DNA of 64,000 nt. It comes from Coriobacteriaceae bacterium (GTDB lineage: Bacteria > Actinomycetota > Coriobacteriia > Coriobacteriales > Coriobacteriaceae). The stretch lies in contig DAJPGB010000001.1 in NCBI GenBank assembly GCA_025992855.1, positions 1,984,001 through 2,048,000 on the forward strand, written 5' to 3'. This document shows positions 1 to 10,521 of this stretch, one piece after another; positions within the stretch are counted from its first letter, which is position 1; each line of letters opens with the position of its first letter. The notes beneath the pieces were generated by a model. It searched no databases. It was not told the origin of the DNA and saw only the letters and a list, made by a program, of their open reading frames with translations. Made by a program: the position numbers and the translations under genes.

Positions 1-67
1 TTAGGCACTTCCATCACCACCACATCGGACAAATGGACCATCGTCACCGTTGCCTCCGCCGATAAAT

Positions 68-364
68 GTCTTGATCTGTAACAGGAAGACAGTCTTTGAG
101 CCTCTAGTTGTTACAGAACAAGATCTTTCGGCAGCCGCCAACCTTCCGTCTCAATCTGTAACAGGTAGGTCGAATTTGGGTCTGTAGATGTTACAGATTG
201 AGACATTCCCCCAACCAGGTGCCAAACGTCTCGTTCTGTAACAGTTAGACGTTCTCCAGCCCCCCAAACGTTACAGATTTAGACAAACCAGCGGCGCCCA
301 AGCATTCGTCTCGTTCTGTAACAGGTAGACCGGTTTTTTGTCCCCAAACGTTACAGATCGAGAC
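68..364. repeat. Array of four 57-bp palindromic units, period 80 bp
   Basis: Units occupy 68-124, 148-204, 228-284 and 308-364. Each unit is 57 bp, each spacer is 23 bp, and the period is exactly 80 bp. A unit begins GTCTCnnTCTGTAACA and ends with the inverted arm, TGTTACAGATnGAGAC; the middle is partly conserved (GGTAGAC near the left arm). Half-sites therefore alternate in orientation about every 40 bp. The three spacers are unrelated to one another. No gene lies in 1-404 apart from this array. The same family recurs at 7833-8049. Confidence 0.9.
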
Positions 365-404
365 AAAAAGGCAAAAGGCAGGGCAGGCGACAACTACCCA
401 TCCC

Positions 405-1112
405 CTACTCCCACTCCTGCTCGTAGATGTTGAGCGACTTTACGTACCGCCCCTGGGCACCCATGATGTCGCGGACCAGACGCAAGAAGAAGCTGATGCA
501 CGAGGTGTCAAAGCCATCCTGCAGGTCCTCGGGATGCACCGCGCCCGGTCCATCGACCGCCGTGTCACTCAGGCGCGCGATGTCATACAGATAGAGCTGT
601 CCCGCCGCCAGCCAGACATCGTCGACGCAGGCGAGGCGCACCGCAATCGCGCCGTCGCTCCAATGCTCCTTTTGCACGATATGCGGGTTGTAGACATCAA
701 AGCGATGATCGGTGCGCGTGTCCTTCAGCACGACCATGCCGGACGCAGGATCCTTGTCCAAAATGCCAAAGCGCGAGAAATACTGCGTGTCGCGTACCTG
801 CTCGAGCCGCTTGAGCGAGGCAGGCGAAAGCGATGCCGGCGGCTCGTCAACATATAGCTCGAGCAGCGTTTTGCCATGGCGATAGGGGCGCTCGAAGAGC
901 AGCCAATCGGTAAATGCCATGTTGTAGGCCATGCTTTCGTTTTGCGAAGGCTCGGTGCAATAGCTGAGCCACGGGTCGACAATGACCTCGAACTGTTCGC
1001 GCGCCGGCTCCAGGAATTGAAACTTCCGCAGCATCCAAAAATGGGCCATGTCGGCAATATCGTTGCCGACGGCTTCGGCTAGCTGCGCTCGGTCTAAAGC
1101 GTGGTCAGTCAT
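405..1112 (-). CDS. Hypothetical protein, 235 aa
   Basis: The reading frame is intact, with an ATG preceded by a strong ribosome site (GAGGAGG) seven bases upstream. I do not recognise a family. There is no signal peptide, no membrane segment and no cysteine motif; the protein is acidic and rich in aromatic residues, with a C-terminal half (about residues 120-235) that alternates beta-like hydrophobic stretches. It stands alone: the 57-bp palindrome array lies past its 3' end, and about 350 bp separate its start from gltD. A cytoplasmic role is likely but its function is unknown. Codon use resembles the neighbouring core genes. Confidence 0.75.
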   Translation of the reverse strand: MTDHALDRAQLAEAVGNDIADMAHFWMLRKFQFLEPAREQFEVIVDPWLSYCTEPSQNESMAYNMAFTDWLLFERPYRHGKTLLELYVDEPPASLSPASLKRLEQVRDTQYFSRFGILDKDPASGMVVLKDTRTDHRFDVYNPHIVQKEHWSDGAIAVRLACVDDVWLAAGQLYLYDIARLSDTAVDGPGAVHPEDLQDGFDTSCISFFLRLVRDIMGAQGRYVKSLNIYEQEWE

Positions 1113-1400
1113 GGCATCCTCCTCAAACTGATGGACCTCAATTTGAGCTTACGAGGAGGGTGGGCAGCCACGGCCAGCGCGGGCAAAATAGGCCTCCGGC
1201 TGCAAACCAAATGCTGACCAAACACTTGACGAAAAGCTTGACCGAAAATGCGCGCCGCAACAAAACCGCAGGTAAACATAGACGGCCAACCCGCCTTTTT
1301 GAGCCAGATGCCCGCAGCCGCCACAGAAACAACAGGTGACCACAGCCCAAGAAGTCGACAAATGAACACCCGCACATCGACAAACGAGCAAATTGCTCGC
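1113..1400. other. Intergenic DNA without a convincing gene
   Basis: Short frames on the minus strand between 1138 and 1440 include a cysteine-rich 88-residue one with a CxxCG pair, but there is no ribosome site and overlapping frames compete equally. I see no promoter that I would defend. It could be decayed coding DNA. Confidence 0.4.
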
Positions 1401-1462
1401 AAAGAGTGTCCCCAACGACTAGACAAAAAAGGCTAGTCATTGGGGACGTTCTTAAATGACTA
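1401..1462. repeat. Constant-loop hairpin repeat, two modules, after gltD
   Basis: The module at 1434-1462 has 7-bp arms TAGTCAT / ATGACTA around the 15-nt loop TGGGGACGTTCTTAA. A second, opposite module at 1401-1424 reads TAGTCGT then TGGGGACACTC on the minus strand. The hairpin lies two bases beyond the gltD stop codon. The same loop is found on other stems at 43571, 43650, 44656 and 46690. Confidence 0.85.
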
Positions 1463-1464
1463 CT

Positions 1465-2946
<1,482 letters not shown>

Positions 2947-2951
2947 GGCAC

Positions 2952-5900
2952 TTACGCCTCCTTTTTGGTCGAAGCAACAGAGCTGGCGGTGGTGGGCGCA
3001 GCGCCAGCGACACCACCCGCCACATCAAAGCGAGCGACATCGGCGGCGTCGGCGCGACCGGTCACAATGTCAAACGCCAGCTCCTCGGCCTGCGCATGCG
3101 TCTTACCGATGGCCTCGGCGGCGGCGACAATCGCCAACACGCGCTCGTACTCGGTCGGAATGACCTTCACAAAGTGCTTGCTCATCGAGTCGAAGCTGTA
3201 GAGCAGCTTAATGCCGCGCGGGCTCTGCGTCGCGTCCACGTGCTCCTGGATGAGCTCGCGAATCTGCGCCAGCTCGCCGGCCGTCGGGGCCTTGAGCTCC
3301 ACGCTCTCGTGGTTCACGCGAGCACTGAGCGTGCCGTACTGATCAAAGACATAGGCCACGCCGCCTGTCATGCCGGCGGCAAAATTCTGCCCGACTTCGC
3401 CCAAGATGAGCGCCAGACCTCCCGTCATGTACTCGCAGCCATGGTTGCCGCAGCCCTCGACCACCACCGTGGCACCGGAGTTGCGTACGCCAAAGCGCTG
3501 GCCGGCCAGGCCGTTAATGAAGCCGCGACCGCTCGTGGCGCCAAAGAACGCAACGTTGCCCACGATGATGTTCTCGTCGAACTTGTAGGTCGCATGCGGG
3601 TTGGGGCGCACCGACACCTCGCCGCCCGAAAGGCCCTTGCCAAAGTAGTCGTTGGCGTCGCCGCACACGTTGAGCGTAATGCCGCGCGGCAGGAAAGCGC
3701 CAAAGCTCTGACCGGCCGAACCATCGCAATCGATGGTGATGGAGCCGGCGGGCAGGCCCTCGGGATGCGCCTTGGTCACCGCGTTGCCCAAGATGGTGCC
3801 CACGCAACGGTTGACGTTGGCGATGTCGGCGCGGAAGCGAATCGGGCGCAGGTGCGCACGGGCATCGGCCGTATAGGGCACAAACAACGTGGAGTCGAGC
3901 GTCTTGTCGAGCTCGCTGTCCGCAGCCATCTGGGGCAGGAAGTGACGGCCGTCGGCGCCCGGGATATGGGCACCAAACTCACAGGTCGCGCTTGCCAGCA
4001 CGGGCGACAGAACGAGCAGGTTGGCCTTGCGGTTGCCCGGGACCTCGATCTGGCGCAGGCACTCGGGATGGCCGATCATCTCGTCGACGGTGCGGAAGCC
4101 CAGGCTCGCCATGACCTCGCGCAGCTGCTCGGCAACAAAGAGCATAAAGTGCTCGACGTGCTCTGGCTTGCCGCGGAAGCCGCGACGCAGGCGGCAGTTT
4201 TGCGTAGCGATGCCGGCCGGGCAGGTATCCTGCTGGCAGTCGCGCTGCATGAGGCAGCCCATAGAGATGAGCGGCATGGTCGCAAAGCCAAACTCCTCGG
4301 CACCCAGCAGGCAGGCGACGGCGACATCGGTGCCGTCCATGAGCTTGCCGTCGGCTTCGAGTACCACGCGCGAGCGCAGGCCGTTTTGCAGCAGCGTCTG
4401 CTGGGCCTCGGCAAGACCGAGCTCCAGCGGCAGACCGGCGTGCCAGATCGAATCGCGCGCCGCGGCACCCGAGCCGCCATTGTGGCCGCTGATCAAAATC
4501 TTGTCGGCAGCGCCCTTGGCCACGCCGGTGGCGATGGTGCCGACGCCGGCCTCGCTGACCAGCTTGACCGACACGCGCGCGCCGGGGTTGGCGTTCTTAA
4601 GATCGAAGATCAGCTCTGCCAAGTCCTCGATGGAGTAGATGTCGTGGTGCGGCGGAGGCGAAATCAGGCCGATGCCGGGCGTGGACTGACGGACCTCGGC
4701 AATCCAGGGGTAGACCTTCTTGCCGGGCAGGTGACCGCCCTCACCGGGCTTGGCGCCCTGGGCCATCTTGATCTGAATCTCGAAGGCGCTGCAAAGATAG
4801 CGGCTCGTCACGCCAAAGCGCGCGCTTGCCACCTGCTTGATGGCGGAATTCTTGGAGTCACCGTTGGCCAGCGGGGTCTCGCGACGCGGATCCTCGCCGC
4901 CCTCGCCCGAGTTGGAACGACCGTGCAGGCGGTTCATGGCGATGGCCATGCACTCGTGTGCCTCTTTGCTGATGGAACCGTACGACATGGCGCCGGTGTT
5001 AAAGCGACGGACGATGTTGAGCGCGGGCTCCACCTCGTCGAGCGAAACCGGCGTGCGACCGTTGGCATTAAAGTCCAGCAGGTCACGCAGGCGCACGGCA
5101 CGGCCGGTGCGGTGCAGGCGGGCGCTGTACTCCTTAAAGGTGTCGTAGCTGTCCTCGCGGCAGGCGGTCTGCAGCAGGTAGACGGTCTGCGGGTCGATAA
5201 GGTGATCCTCGCCGCCGAGCGGGCGCCACTTGGTCAGACCCAGCGTGGGCAGCTGATCGGGAGCCGGGCTCTTAAGGATAGCGAGCGCGGCGTCGTAGCG
5301 CTCATTCTGCTCGCGCTCGACGTCCTCGACACCCATACCGCCCACACGGCTCACCGTGCCGGCGAAGTACGCGTTGACGAACTCCGGCGTAAAGCCCACG
5401 GCCTCGAAGATCTGCGCCGAATGGTAGCTCTGCACCGTGGAGATGCCCATCTTGGACATGATGGAAACGATGCCGGCGGTCGCAGCCTTGTTGTAGTTGG
5501 CGATGCCCTGCTCGGCCGTCACGTCCAGGTCGCTGCGTGCCGCCAGATCGCGGATGCACGCATGTGCGTTGTACGGATAGATGCCGCTCGCGGAGTAGCC
5601 CACCAGTGCCGCAAAGTCGTGCGGAGACACGGCGTCGCCGCACTCCACCACGATGTCGGCAAAGGTACGCACGCCGGCGCGGATCAGGTGGTTGTGCACG
5701 CAGCCCACGGCGAGCAGCGACGGCACGGGCACCTCACCCGCAGCGGCGCGATCGCTCAACACCACGATGTTCACGCCGTCGCGGACCGCAGCCTCAATAT
5801 CCTCTGCAAGCTGCTTGAGCGCAGCCTGCAGCGCGCCCTCGCCGGCGTCGCGGCGGTAGACGGCACGGAAACGGCGGGTCTTAAAGCCCACGCGGTCGAT

Positions 5901-7649
5901 GGCGCAGATACGCTCGAACTCCTCCTCGCTCAGCAGCGGACGCTCCAAGCGCACCAGCTGGCAGGCCGTGCGGGAATCCTCGAGCAGGTTGCCGTGGTTG
6001 CCCAGGTAGAGCGTGGTCGAAGTCACCATGTGCTCGCGCAGGGCATCGATCGGCGGGTTCGTGACCTGGGCGAACAGCTGATAGAAGTAGTCGAAGAACG
6101 AACGCGTCTTCTTGGACAGGCAGGCCAGCGGCGCATCGATGCCCATCGAGGCGAGCGGGGCCTTGCCCTGCTGGGCCATGGGACGCACGACCTCGTCAAC
6201 ATCATCCCAGTGATACCCGAGCTTGGCCATGCGCACGGCGGCGGGCACCTCGGTATCCTCGGCGGGCGTGGGCGCGACGGGCTTGTCGAGCGCGTCGACG
6301 GTCAGCGTCTCCTCGGCGATCCAGTCGCGATAGGGCTTTTCCTTGGCGTAACGGGCGCGCAGCTCGTCGTTGTAGATGACGCGGCCGCGGGCAAAATCGA
6401 CCTCGAGCATCTGGCCCGGTCCCAGACAGCCGCTCGTCAGGATGTTCTCGGGGCTCACCTCGATGGTGCCCACCTCGCTTGCCAGCATAAAACGACCGTC
6501 GCGCGTCACATAGTAGCGAGCCGGGCGCAGGCCGTTGCGGTCGAGAGCGGCACCCAGGGTACGGCCGTCGGTAAAGGCGATGGCGGCCGGGCCGTCCCAG
6601 GGCTCCATGAGCATGGACTGGTAGGCGTCGTAGGCGCGGCGCTCCTCGCTCAGGCTGTCGTTGTGGTCCCACGGCTCGGGCAGCAGCATGGACGCGGCAC
6701 GCGTAAGCGGGCGACCGTTCATGACCAGGAACTCGAGCACGTTGTCCAGAATCGCGGAGTCGGAACCCTCGCGGTTGATGATGGGCATCACGCGCTCAAG
6801 ATCATGCTGCAGCACGGGGCTATACAGGTTGGGTTCGCGGGCGCGAATCCAGTTGACGTTGCCCTTGAGGGTGTTGATCTCGCCGTTGTGGATGATAAAG
6901 CGGTTGGGGTGCGCGCGCTCCCAGCTGGGCGTGGTGTTGGTGGAGTAGCGCGAGTGAACGAGCGCCACGGCCGTCTTGACGGCGGCGTCGTTGAGGTCGA
7001 TGAAGAAGCGGCGCATCTGCGTGGCGACCAGCATGCCCTTGTACACGATGGTGCGCGAGCTCATGGAGCACACGTAGAAGATCTTGTCGCGCAGGGCGAA
7101 CTCGGCGTCGGCCTTTTTCTCGATGGTGCGGCGACACACGTACAGGCGGCGCTCGAAGGCATCGCCGGCAGGCGTGTCGTCCGGACGGCCCAGGAAGGCC
7201 TGCAGGATGGTGGGCATGCAGGCGCGGGCCGTCTCGCCCAGGTCGTGCGGGTCGACCGGCACCTCGCGCCAAAAGAGCAGCGGCACGCCGGCCTCGGCGC
7301 AGCCCTCCTCAAACACGCGACGGGCATCCTCTACGCCCTTGTCGTCCTGTGGGAAGAACAGCATGGCCACGCCATAGTCGCCCTCTGCCGGCAGAATCTG
7401 GCCGCACTTTTGGGCCTCTTTGCGGAAAAAATGATGCGGAACCTGGAACAGGATGCCAGCGCCGTCGCCGGTGTTCTTCTCGAGTCCGGTGCCGCCGCGG
7501 TGCTCCAAGTTGACCAGAATGGACAGTGCGTCGTCCAGAATCTGGTGATGGCGCTCGCCGTTGATATCGGCAAGCGCGCCGATGCCACATGCATCGTGGT
7601 CGAATTCGGGGCGATAAAGGCCCTGCTGCTGAGCGGAATCTGCCTGCAT
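2952..7649 (-). CDS. gltB: Glutamate synthase large subunit
   Basis: This is the alpha subunit of GOGAT. The N-terminal class II glutaminase domain releases ammonia, which is tunnelled to the FMN-containing synthase domain. The conserved DACGIG places the nucleophilic cysteine at residue 21, implying removal of a 20-residue propeptide. The 3Fe-4S region, with CxxxxxC and CPAGIATQNC, lies near residues 1130-1150, and the C-terminal glycine-rich beta-helix repeats (GGxxG) are present. At 1565 aa the length is typical. The ATG follows GGGGAGGA by six bases. It is first in the gltBD operon; the repeat array at 7833-8049 lies upstream, between it and mntH. Confidence 0.97.
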   Translation of the reverse strand: MQADSAQQQGLYRPEFDHDACGIGALADINGERHHQILDDALSILVNLEHRGGTGLEKNTGDGAGILFQVPHHFFRKEAQKCGQILPAEGDYGVAMLFFPQDDKGVEDARRVFEEGCAEAGVPLLFWREVPVDPHDLGETARACMPTILQAFLGRPDDTPAGDAFERRLYVCRRTIEKKADAEFALRDKIFYVCSMSSRTIVYKGMLVATQMRRFFIDLNDAAVKTAVALVHSRYSTNTTPSWERAHPNRFIIHNGEINTLKGNVNWIRAREPNLYSPVLQHDLERVMPIINREGSDSAILDNVLEFLVMNGRPLTRAASMLLPEPWDHNDSLSEERRAYDAYQSMLMEPWDGPAAIAFTDGRTLGAALDRNGLRPARYYVTRDGRFMLASEVGTIEVSPENILTSGCLGPGQMLEVDFARGRVIYNDELRARYAKEKPYRDWIAEETLTVDALDKPVAPTPAEDTEVPAAVRMAKLGYHWDDVDEVVRPMAQQGKAPLASMGIDAPLACLSKKTRSFFDYFYQLFAQVTNPPIDALREHMVTSTTLYLGNHGNLLEDSRTACQLVRLERPLLSEEEFERICAIDRVGFKTRRFRAVYRRDAGEGALQAALKQLAEDIEAAVRDGVNIVVLSDRAAAGEVPVPSLLAVGCVHNHLIRAGVRTFADIVVECGDAVSPHDFAALVGYSASGIYPYNAHACIRDLAARSDLDVTAEQGIANYNKAATAGIVSIMSKMGISTVQSYHSAQIFEAVGFTPEFVNAYFAGTVSRVGGMGVEDVEREQNERYDAALAILKSPAPDQLPTLGLTKWRPLGGEDHLIDPQTVYLLQTACREDSYDTFKEYSARLHRTGRAVRLRDLLDFNANGRTPVSLDEVEPALNIVRRFNTGAMSYGSISKEAHECMAIAMNRLHGRSNSGEGGEDPRRETPLANGDSKNSAIKQVASARFGVTSRYLCSAFEIQIKMAQGAKPGEGGHLPGKKVYPWIAEVRQSTPGIGLISPPPHHDIYSIEDLAELIFDLKNANPGARVSVKLVSEAGVGTIATGVAKGAADKILISGHNGGSGAAARDSIWHAGLPLELGLAEAQQTLLQNGLRSRVVLEADGKLMDGTDVAVACLLGAEEFGFATMPLISMGCLMQRDCQQDTCPAGIATQNCRLRRGFRGKPEHVEHFMLFVAEQLREVMASLGFRTVDEMIGHPECLRQIEVPGNRKANLLVLSPVLASATCEFGAHIPGADGRHFLPQMAADSELDKTLDSTLFVPYTADARAHLRPIRFRADIANVNRCVGTILGNAVTKAHPEGLPAGSITIDCDGSAGQSFGAFLPRGITLNVCGDANDYFGKGLSGGEVSVRPNPHATYKFDENIIVGNVAFFGATSGRGFINGLAGQRFGVRNSGATVVVEGCGNHGCEYMTGGLALILGEVGQNFAAGMTGGVAYVFDQYGTLSARVNHESVELKAPTAGELAQIRELIQEHVDATQSPRGIKLLYSFDSMSKHFVKVIPTEYERVLAIVAAAEAIGKTHAQAEELAFDIVTGRADAADVARFDVAGGVAGAAPTTASSVASTKKEA

Positions 7650-7832
7650 CGCGATCCTCCCCTAGGTGTTAGACAGTCAGTTGACTAGGCATACTAGGAG
7701 CATCGCCGGCCCGTTGTGTTTCCCGCCCGTTTCGAAACAATCGCGTAACGCGCGCCTTACGAGTGGACACCGCCGACCTCAAGGACGACGACAAGGGCCC
7801 CAAGTTCGGCCCGTATGCTCACCGCTTCAAAC
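7650..7832. other. gltB upstream region
   Basis: This non-coding stretch should hold the gltB promoter. TAGACAGTCAGTTGACTAGG at about 7669 contains short inverted pieces, but I cannot identify a regulator site with confidence. No tRNA or riboswitch fold was recognised. Confidence 0.35.
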
Positions 7833-8049
7833 ATCTCAATCCGTAACAGGAAGACCCAATTTTGGCGCCTAGATGTTACAGATTGAGATTTTCTGCAGGA
7901 CGGTTTTGGTTTGTCTCAATCTGTAACACGAAGGGCCGGTTTTTGCAGCCAACTGTTACAGATCGAGATTTTCCATAGGACCATTTCTTCCTGTCTCGAT
8001 CTGTAACACCTGGGTCCAATTTCCATCCCTAGTTGTTACAGATCAAGAC
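7833..8049. repeat. Array of three 57-bp palindromic units, period 80 bp
   Basis: Units lie at 7833-7889, 7913-7969 and 7993-8049. The 57-bp length, 23-bp spacers and 80-bp period are identical to those of the array at 68-364. Arms are GTCTCnATCTGTAACA and its inverse, with small changes such as CCGTAACA in the first unit. The spacers differ in sequence. The array fills the gap between the divergent gltB and mntH genes. Confidence 0.9.
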
Positions 8050-8096
8050 ATTTCGGCAACTCCTTTCCCCATCCTATTCAAATACAACAATTTTGT

Positions 8097-8125
8097 TAGT
8101 CTCGGTTAACCTTTAAGCCTAAAAC
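8097..8125. promoter_or_regulatory. Possible metal-repressor operator of mntH
   Basis: TTAGTCTCGGTTAACC followed by TTTAAGCCTAA contains several TTAG/CTAA and GGTTAACC half-sites. They resemble DtxR/MntR-type boxes and lie 45-75 bp upstream of the mntH start. This assignment is an inference from resemblance and location only. Confidence 0.25.
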
Positions 8126-8170
8126 GGGTACCCTTTACGGCGTCAAACAAACGGCACGCAGGAGTGCACC

Positions 8171-9427
8171 ATGCTCAACCATCTCAAACAACACTTTGGT
8201 TCCCGGCGCACCGGTGGTCACGGAGGCCTAGACATTGCGCGGCATATCGGCCCCGGGTTGCTCGTCACCGTCGGCTTTATCGACCCGGGCAACTGGGCCT
8301 CCAATATGGCCGCGGGCTCGCAGTTTGGCTACGCGCTGCTGTGGATCGTCACGCTGTCCACGATCATGCTCATCGTGCTGCAGCACAACGCGGCGCACTT
8401 GGGCATCGCCACGGGCACCTGTCTTGCCGAGGCCACGACACGCTACCTCCCCCGCATCGTGGGACGCGCGGTACTCGCCAGCGCCTATCTCGCGACCATC
8501 GCCACCGCCATGGCCGAAGTCCTGGGCGGTGCGATCGCGCTTCAAATGCTCTTTGGCCTGCCCGTACGCGCCGGCTGCGTCATCGTCGCGGCGGCATCGA
8601 TGGCGATGCTCATGACGAGCTCCTACAAGCGTGCCGAACGCTGGATCATCGCCTTCGTCGGCGTGGTAGGACTCTCGTTTTTGGCTGAGCTTACGCTAGT
8701 CAAGGTCGACTGGCCGCAAGCCGCCGCAAGCTGGATCACGCCCAGTATGCCCACTGGCTCTGCCGCGATTATCGTGAGTGTCCTGGGTGCGGTCGTTATG
8801 CCCCACAACCTCTTTCTACACTCCGAGGTCATCCAATCCATGCACTTCGAAGGCCAAGGCGAGCAAGTTATCGAGGAACGTCTGCGCTACGAGCTCTTCG
8901 ACACGCTCTTTTCGATGGGCGTGGGCTGGGCAATCAACTCGGCCATGGTCATCCTGGCCGCAACGACCTTCTTTGCGCACAGCATTGTCGTAGACGACCT
9001 CGCCGTCGCAGCGGCCACGCTCTCCCCCATCTTGGGCCCGGCGAGCTCGACCATCTTTGCGGTAGCGCTGCTGTTCGCGGGACTATCGAGCAGCGTGACA
9101 GCGGGCATGGCGGCGGGAACCATCACCGCGGGCATGTTCGACGAGGAATACGACATCCACGACCGACATTCCTCGATCGGGGTAGCGGCCTGTTTCGCCG
9201 GCGCAGTGGCGGCGTGTCTGGTCATCCCAAATCCTTTTGAAGGTCTCATCTGGAGTCAGGCACTGCTGTCGCTTCAACTGCCGATTACGGTCTTTGTGCT
9301 CATACGGCTCACCAGCTCAGCCCGCGTTATGGGCAAATACGCCAACTCGCGCCCGCTCAACGCGCTGCTCGTAGGGATCGGCGTCATCGTGACGATTCTC
9401 GACATCGTGCTGCTAACGGGGATGTAA
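8171..9427 (+). CDS. mntH: Nramp-family Mn(II)/Fe(II) transporter
   Basis: This is a proton-coupled divalent metal importer of the cytoplasmic membrane, 418 aa with about 11 predicted hydrophobic segments. The two metal-binding motifs of the family are visible: DPGN at residues 38-41 in the first helix and MPHN at 210-213 in the sixth. The ATG is preceded by AGGAGTG. It is transcribed alone, divergently from gltB, with the palindrome array in between. The family takes up manganese (and iron) during scarcity or oxidative stress. The upstream half-sites at 8097-8125 would fit control by a metal-sensing repressor. Confidence 0.94.
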   Translation: MLNHLKQHFGSRRTGGHGGLDIARHIGPGLLVTVGFIDPGNWASNMAAGSQFGYALLWIVTLSTIMLIVLQHNAAHLGIATGTCLAEATTRYLPRIVGRAVLASAYLATIATAMAEVLGGAIALQMLFGLPVRAGCVIVAAASMAMLMTSSYKRAERWIIAFVGVVGLSFLAELTLVKVDWPQAAASWITPSMPTGSAAIIVSVLGAVVMPHNLFLHSEVIQSMHFEGQGEQVIEERLRYELFDTLFSMGVGWAINSAMVILAATTFFAHSIVVDDLAVAAATLSPILGPASSTIFAVALLFAGLSSSVTAGMAAGTITAGMFDEEYDIHDRHSSIGVAACFAGAVAACLVIPNPFEGLIWSQALLSLQLPITVFVLIRLTSSARVMGKYANSRPLNALLVGIGVIVTILDIVLLTGM

Positions 9428-9456
9428 TTGGGATGGCGTAGCTGTCCAGATATAAC

Positions 9457-9490
9457 GTCTCAATCTGTAACACGTAAGGCCGTTTTAAAC
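9457..9490. repeat. Half copy of the 57-bp palindrome family
   Basis: GTCTCAATCTGTAACACG at 9457 matches the left arm and start of the loop, but no matching right arm follows. It is a truncated or decayed unit directly after mntH. Confidence 0.7.
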
Positions 9491-9506
9491 CGTCAGATTA
9501 ATCAAA

Positions 9507-9537
9507 AGGATCCCGGCCGATAATTCGACCGGGACCC
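9507..9537. terminator. Bidirectional intrinsic terminator between mntH and rubredoxin
   Basis: GGATCCCGG and CCGGGACCC arms enclose a short loop at 9509-9537. It sits between two convergent genes and could serve both. No long T run is present. Confidence 0.55.
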
Positions 9538-9579
9538 TTGGACAGAGCTATGTGTTGCTGCAAGTCGTGTGTCTACGAG

Positions 9580-9723
9580 CTACTCCTCGACAAGCTCAAA
9601 CTCATCGGGGCCGACGCCGCACACCGGACACACGTAATCCTCGGGCAGCTCGGGCGTGTCGACCTCAACCTCGTAACCGCAAACGGTGCACACGAACTTA
9701 TACGTCTTCTTCTCCTCAGCCAT
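9580..9723 (-). CDS. Rubredoxin
   Basis: This 47-residue protein has two CxxC knuckles, CTVCGYE and [11 protein letters not shown], that bind one iron. It is slightly shorter than the usual 52-54 residues, having lost part of the linker between the knuckles. It acts as a small cytoplasmic electron carrier. The ATG follows GAGAGGAGAAC. It lies next to a flavin reductase in the same direction, a pairing often seen in oxygen and peroxide detoxification chains of anaerobes; that functional link is inferred. An AT-rich promoter with a palindrome lies just upstream. Confidence 0.92.
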   Translation of the reverse strand: MAEEKKTYKFVCTVCGYEVEVDTPELPEDYVCPVCGVGPDEFELVEE

Positions 9724-9766
9724 GATGTTCTCCTCTCGAACGTGACTGCTGGTGTACTTACTTATT

Positions 9767-9794
9767 AGTATATATTCTCAATAATATAATGCAA
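9767..9794 (-). promoter_or_regulatory. Rubredoxin promoter with internal palindrome
   Basis: On the minus strand, TTGCAT (9789-9794) and TATACT (9767-9772) are separated by 16 bp. A palindrome TATATT-ATTGAG-AATATA starts at the downstream edge of the -35 and ends within the -10. This AT-rich island differs sharply from the surrounding GC-rich DNA. A repressor bound there would block RNA polymerase. Confidence 0.55.
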
Positions 9795-9811
9795 GTATTT
9801 TTAGAACATTT

Positions 9812-10315
9812 CTAGCCTTGATACGACGAGGCTTTGGGCGGCGTCTTGCCCTTTAGCACCTTGTGATAGTAGTCGTACGTTAGCGGCGTCTCGTCGCTCA
9901 GGCGCTCGGCATCCTCGACTTCGCCAATAAACAGCAGATGCGTGCCCACATCCACAGTGTCGATCAAACGGCAGCTAAACAGGGCCGCCGCGTGCTCGGG
10001 CACATAGGGCATGCCCAGAGCCGTCTCGCGGGTCTCGTACTTGGCAAACTTGTCATAATCGCTGCTGGTGCGGAACCCAAAGTTACCGATGTAGAGCATG
10101 TCGGCGGTCTGATCGATCACGGTCAGCGCGAACGCTTTGGCCGATGCGATGACGCCCGAGGTGACATTGTCCTTGTTCACGGCAACCGAAATACGCGGCG
10201 GCATGGACGTCACCTGCACCGCTGTGTTGATAACGCAGCCGGCACGCAGCCCGTCGGCCGCGGCACTCACCACATACAGGCCACTCGGCATCGTAAAGAA
10301 CGCAGTTTTGTCCAT
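9812..10315 (-). CDS. Flavin reductase-like FMN-binding protein
   Basis: This 167-residue protein fits the flavin_Reduct family, which binds FMN and reduces flavins or serves as a partner of rubredoxin and diflavin proteins. The N-terminal segment (FFTMPSGLYVVSAA) and the later IAVNKDNVTSGVI and FALTVIDQT stretches match the split-barrel core. I chose the ATG at 10315 because GGGGAG lies about eight bases upstream; the frame continues open to 10507, but that part crosses a terminator and a palindromic repeat. It is followed by rubredoxin, suggesting a shared redox role, although the rubredoxin has its own promoter. Confidence 0.85.
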   Translation of the reverse strand: MDKTAFFTMPSGLYVVSAAADGLRAGCVINTAVQVTSMPPRISVAVNKDNVTSGVIASAKAFALTVIDQTADMLYIGNFGFRTSSDYDKFAKYETRETALGMPYVPEHAAALFSCRLIDTVDVGTHLLFIGEVEDAERLSDETPLTYDYYHKVLKGKTPPKASSYQG

Positions 10316-10367
10316 AACGACCACTCCCCTAGCTCGGGTTGGAACCTCATGAATGTATGTACCCACA

Positions 10368-10402
10368 AAAAAGGCGGCACCCATAACGGACGCCGCCTTT
10401 GA
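10368..10402 (-). terminator. smpB terminator
   Basis: On the minus strand, AAAGGCGGC and GCCGCC arms enclose a 13-nt loop and are followed by six T residues (10369-10375). It ends the TPR-smpB transcript. Confidence 0.85.
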
Positions 10403-10443
10403 GACATATGTGTCAGAACAGTAAGAAAGATGAGACGCCCGCA

Positions 10444-10508
10444 GTTGCGGTGAAATAGGGACTGAATAGCCCCTCAAACAGGCAAAACAGTCCGTATTCC
10501 ACCGCAAC
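10444..10508. repeat. 65-bp palindrome with 21-bp arms
   Basis: The arms at 10444-10464 (GTTGCGGTGAAATAGGGACTG, written here only for its key parts GTTGCGGTG and GGACTG) and 10488-10508 pair at 19 of 21 positions. The loop is 23 nt. It lies between the smpB stop and the terminator, and resembles the other palindromes of this window in size but not in sequence. Confidence 0.85.
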
Positions 10509-10521
10509 TTATGAAGGACGG

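Noticed and set aside
68..364. CRISPR array
   Set aside because: The repeats are long palindromes with alternating half-sites, spacers are only 23 bp, no cas genes are present, and internal loop sequence is partly conserved.
1138..1440. Cysteine-rich frames after the first gene on the minus strand
   Set aside because: Three overlapping frames have no ribosome site, and the frame with CxxCG does not fit any zinc-ribbon spacing that I recognise.
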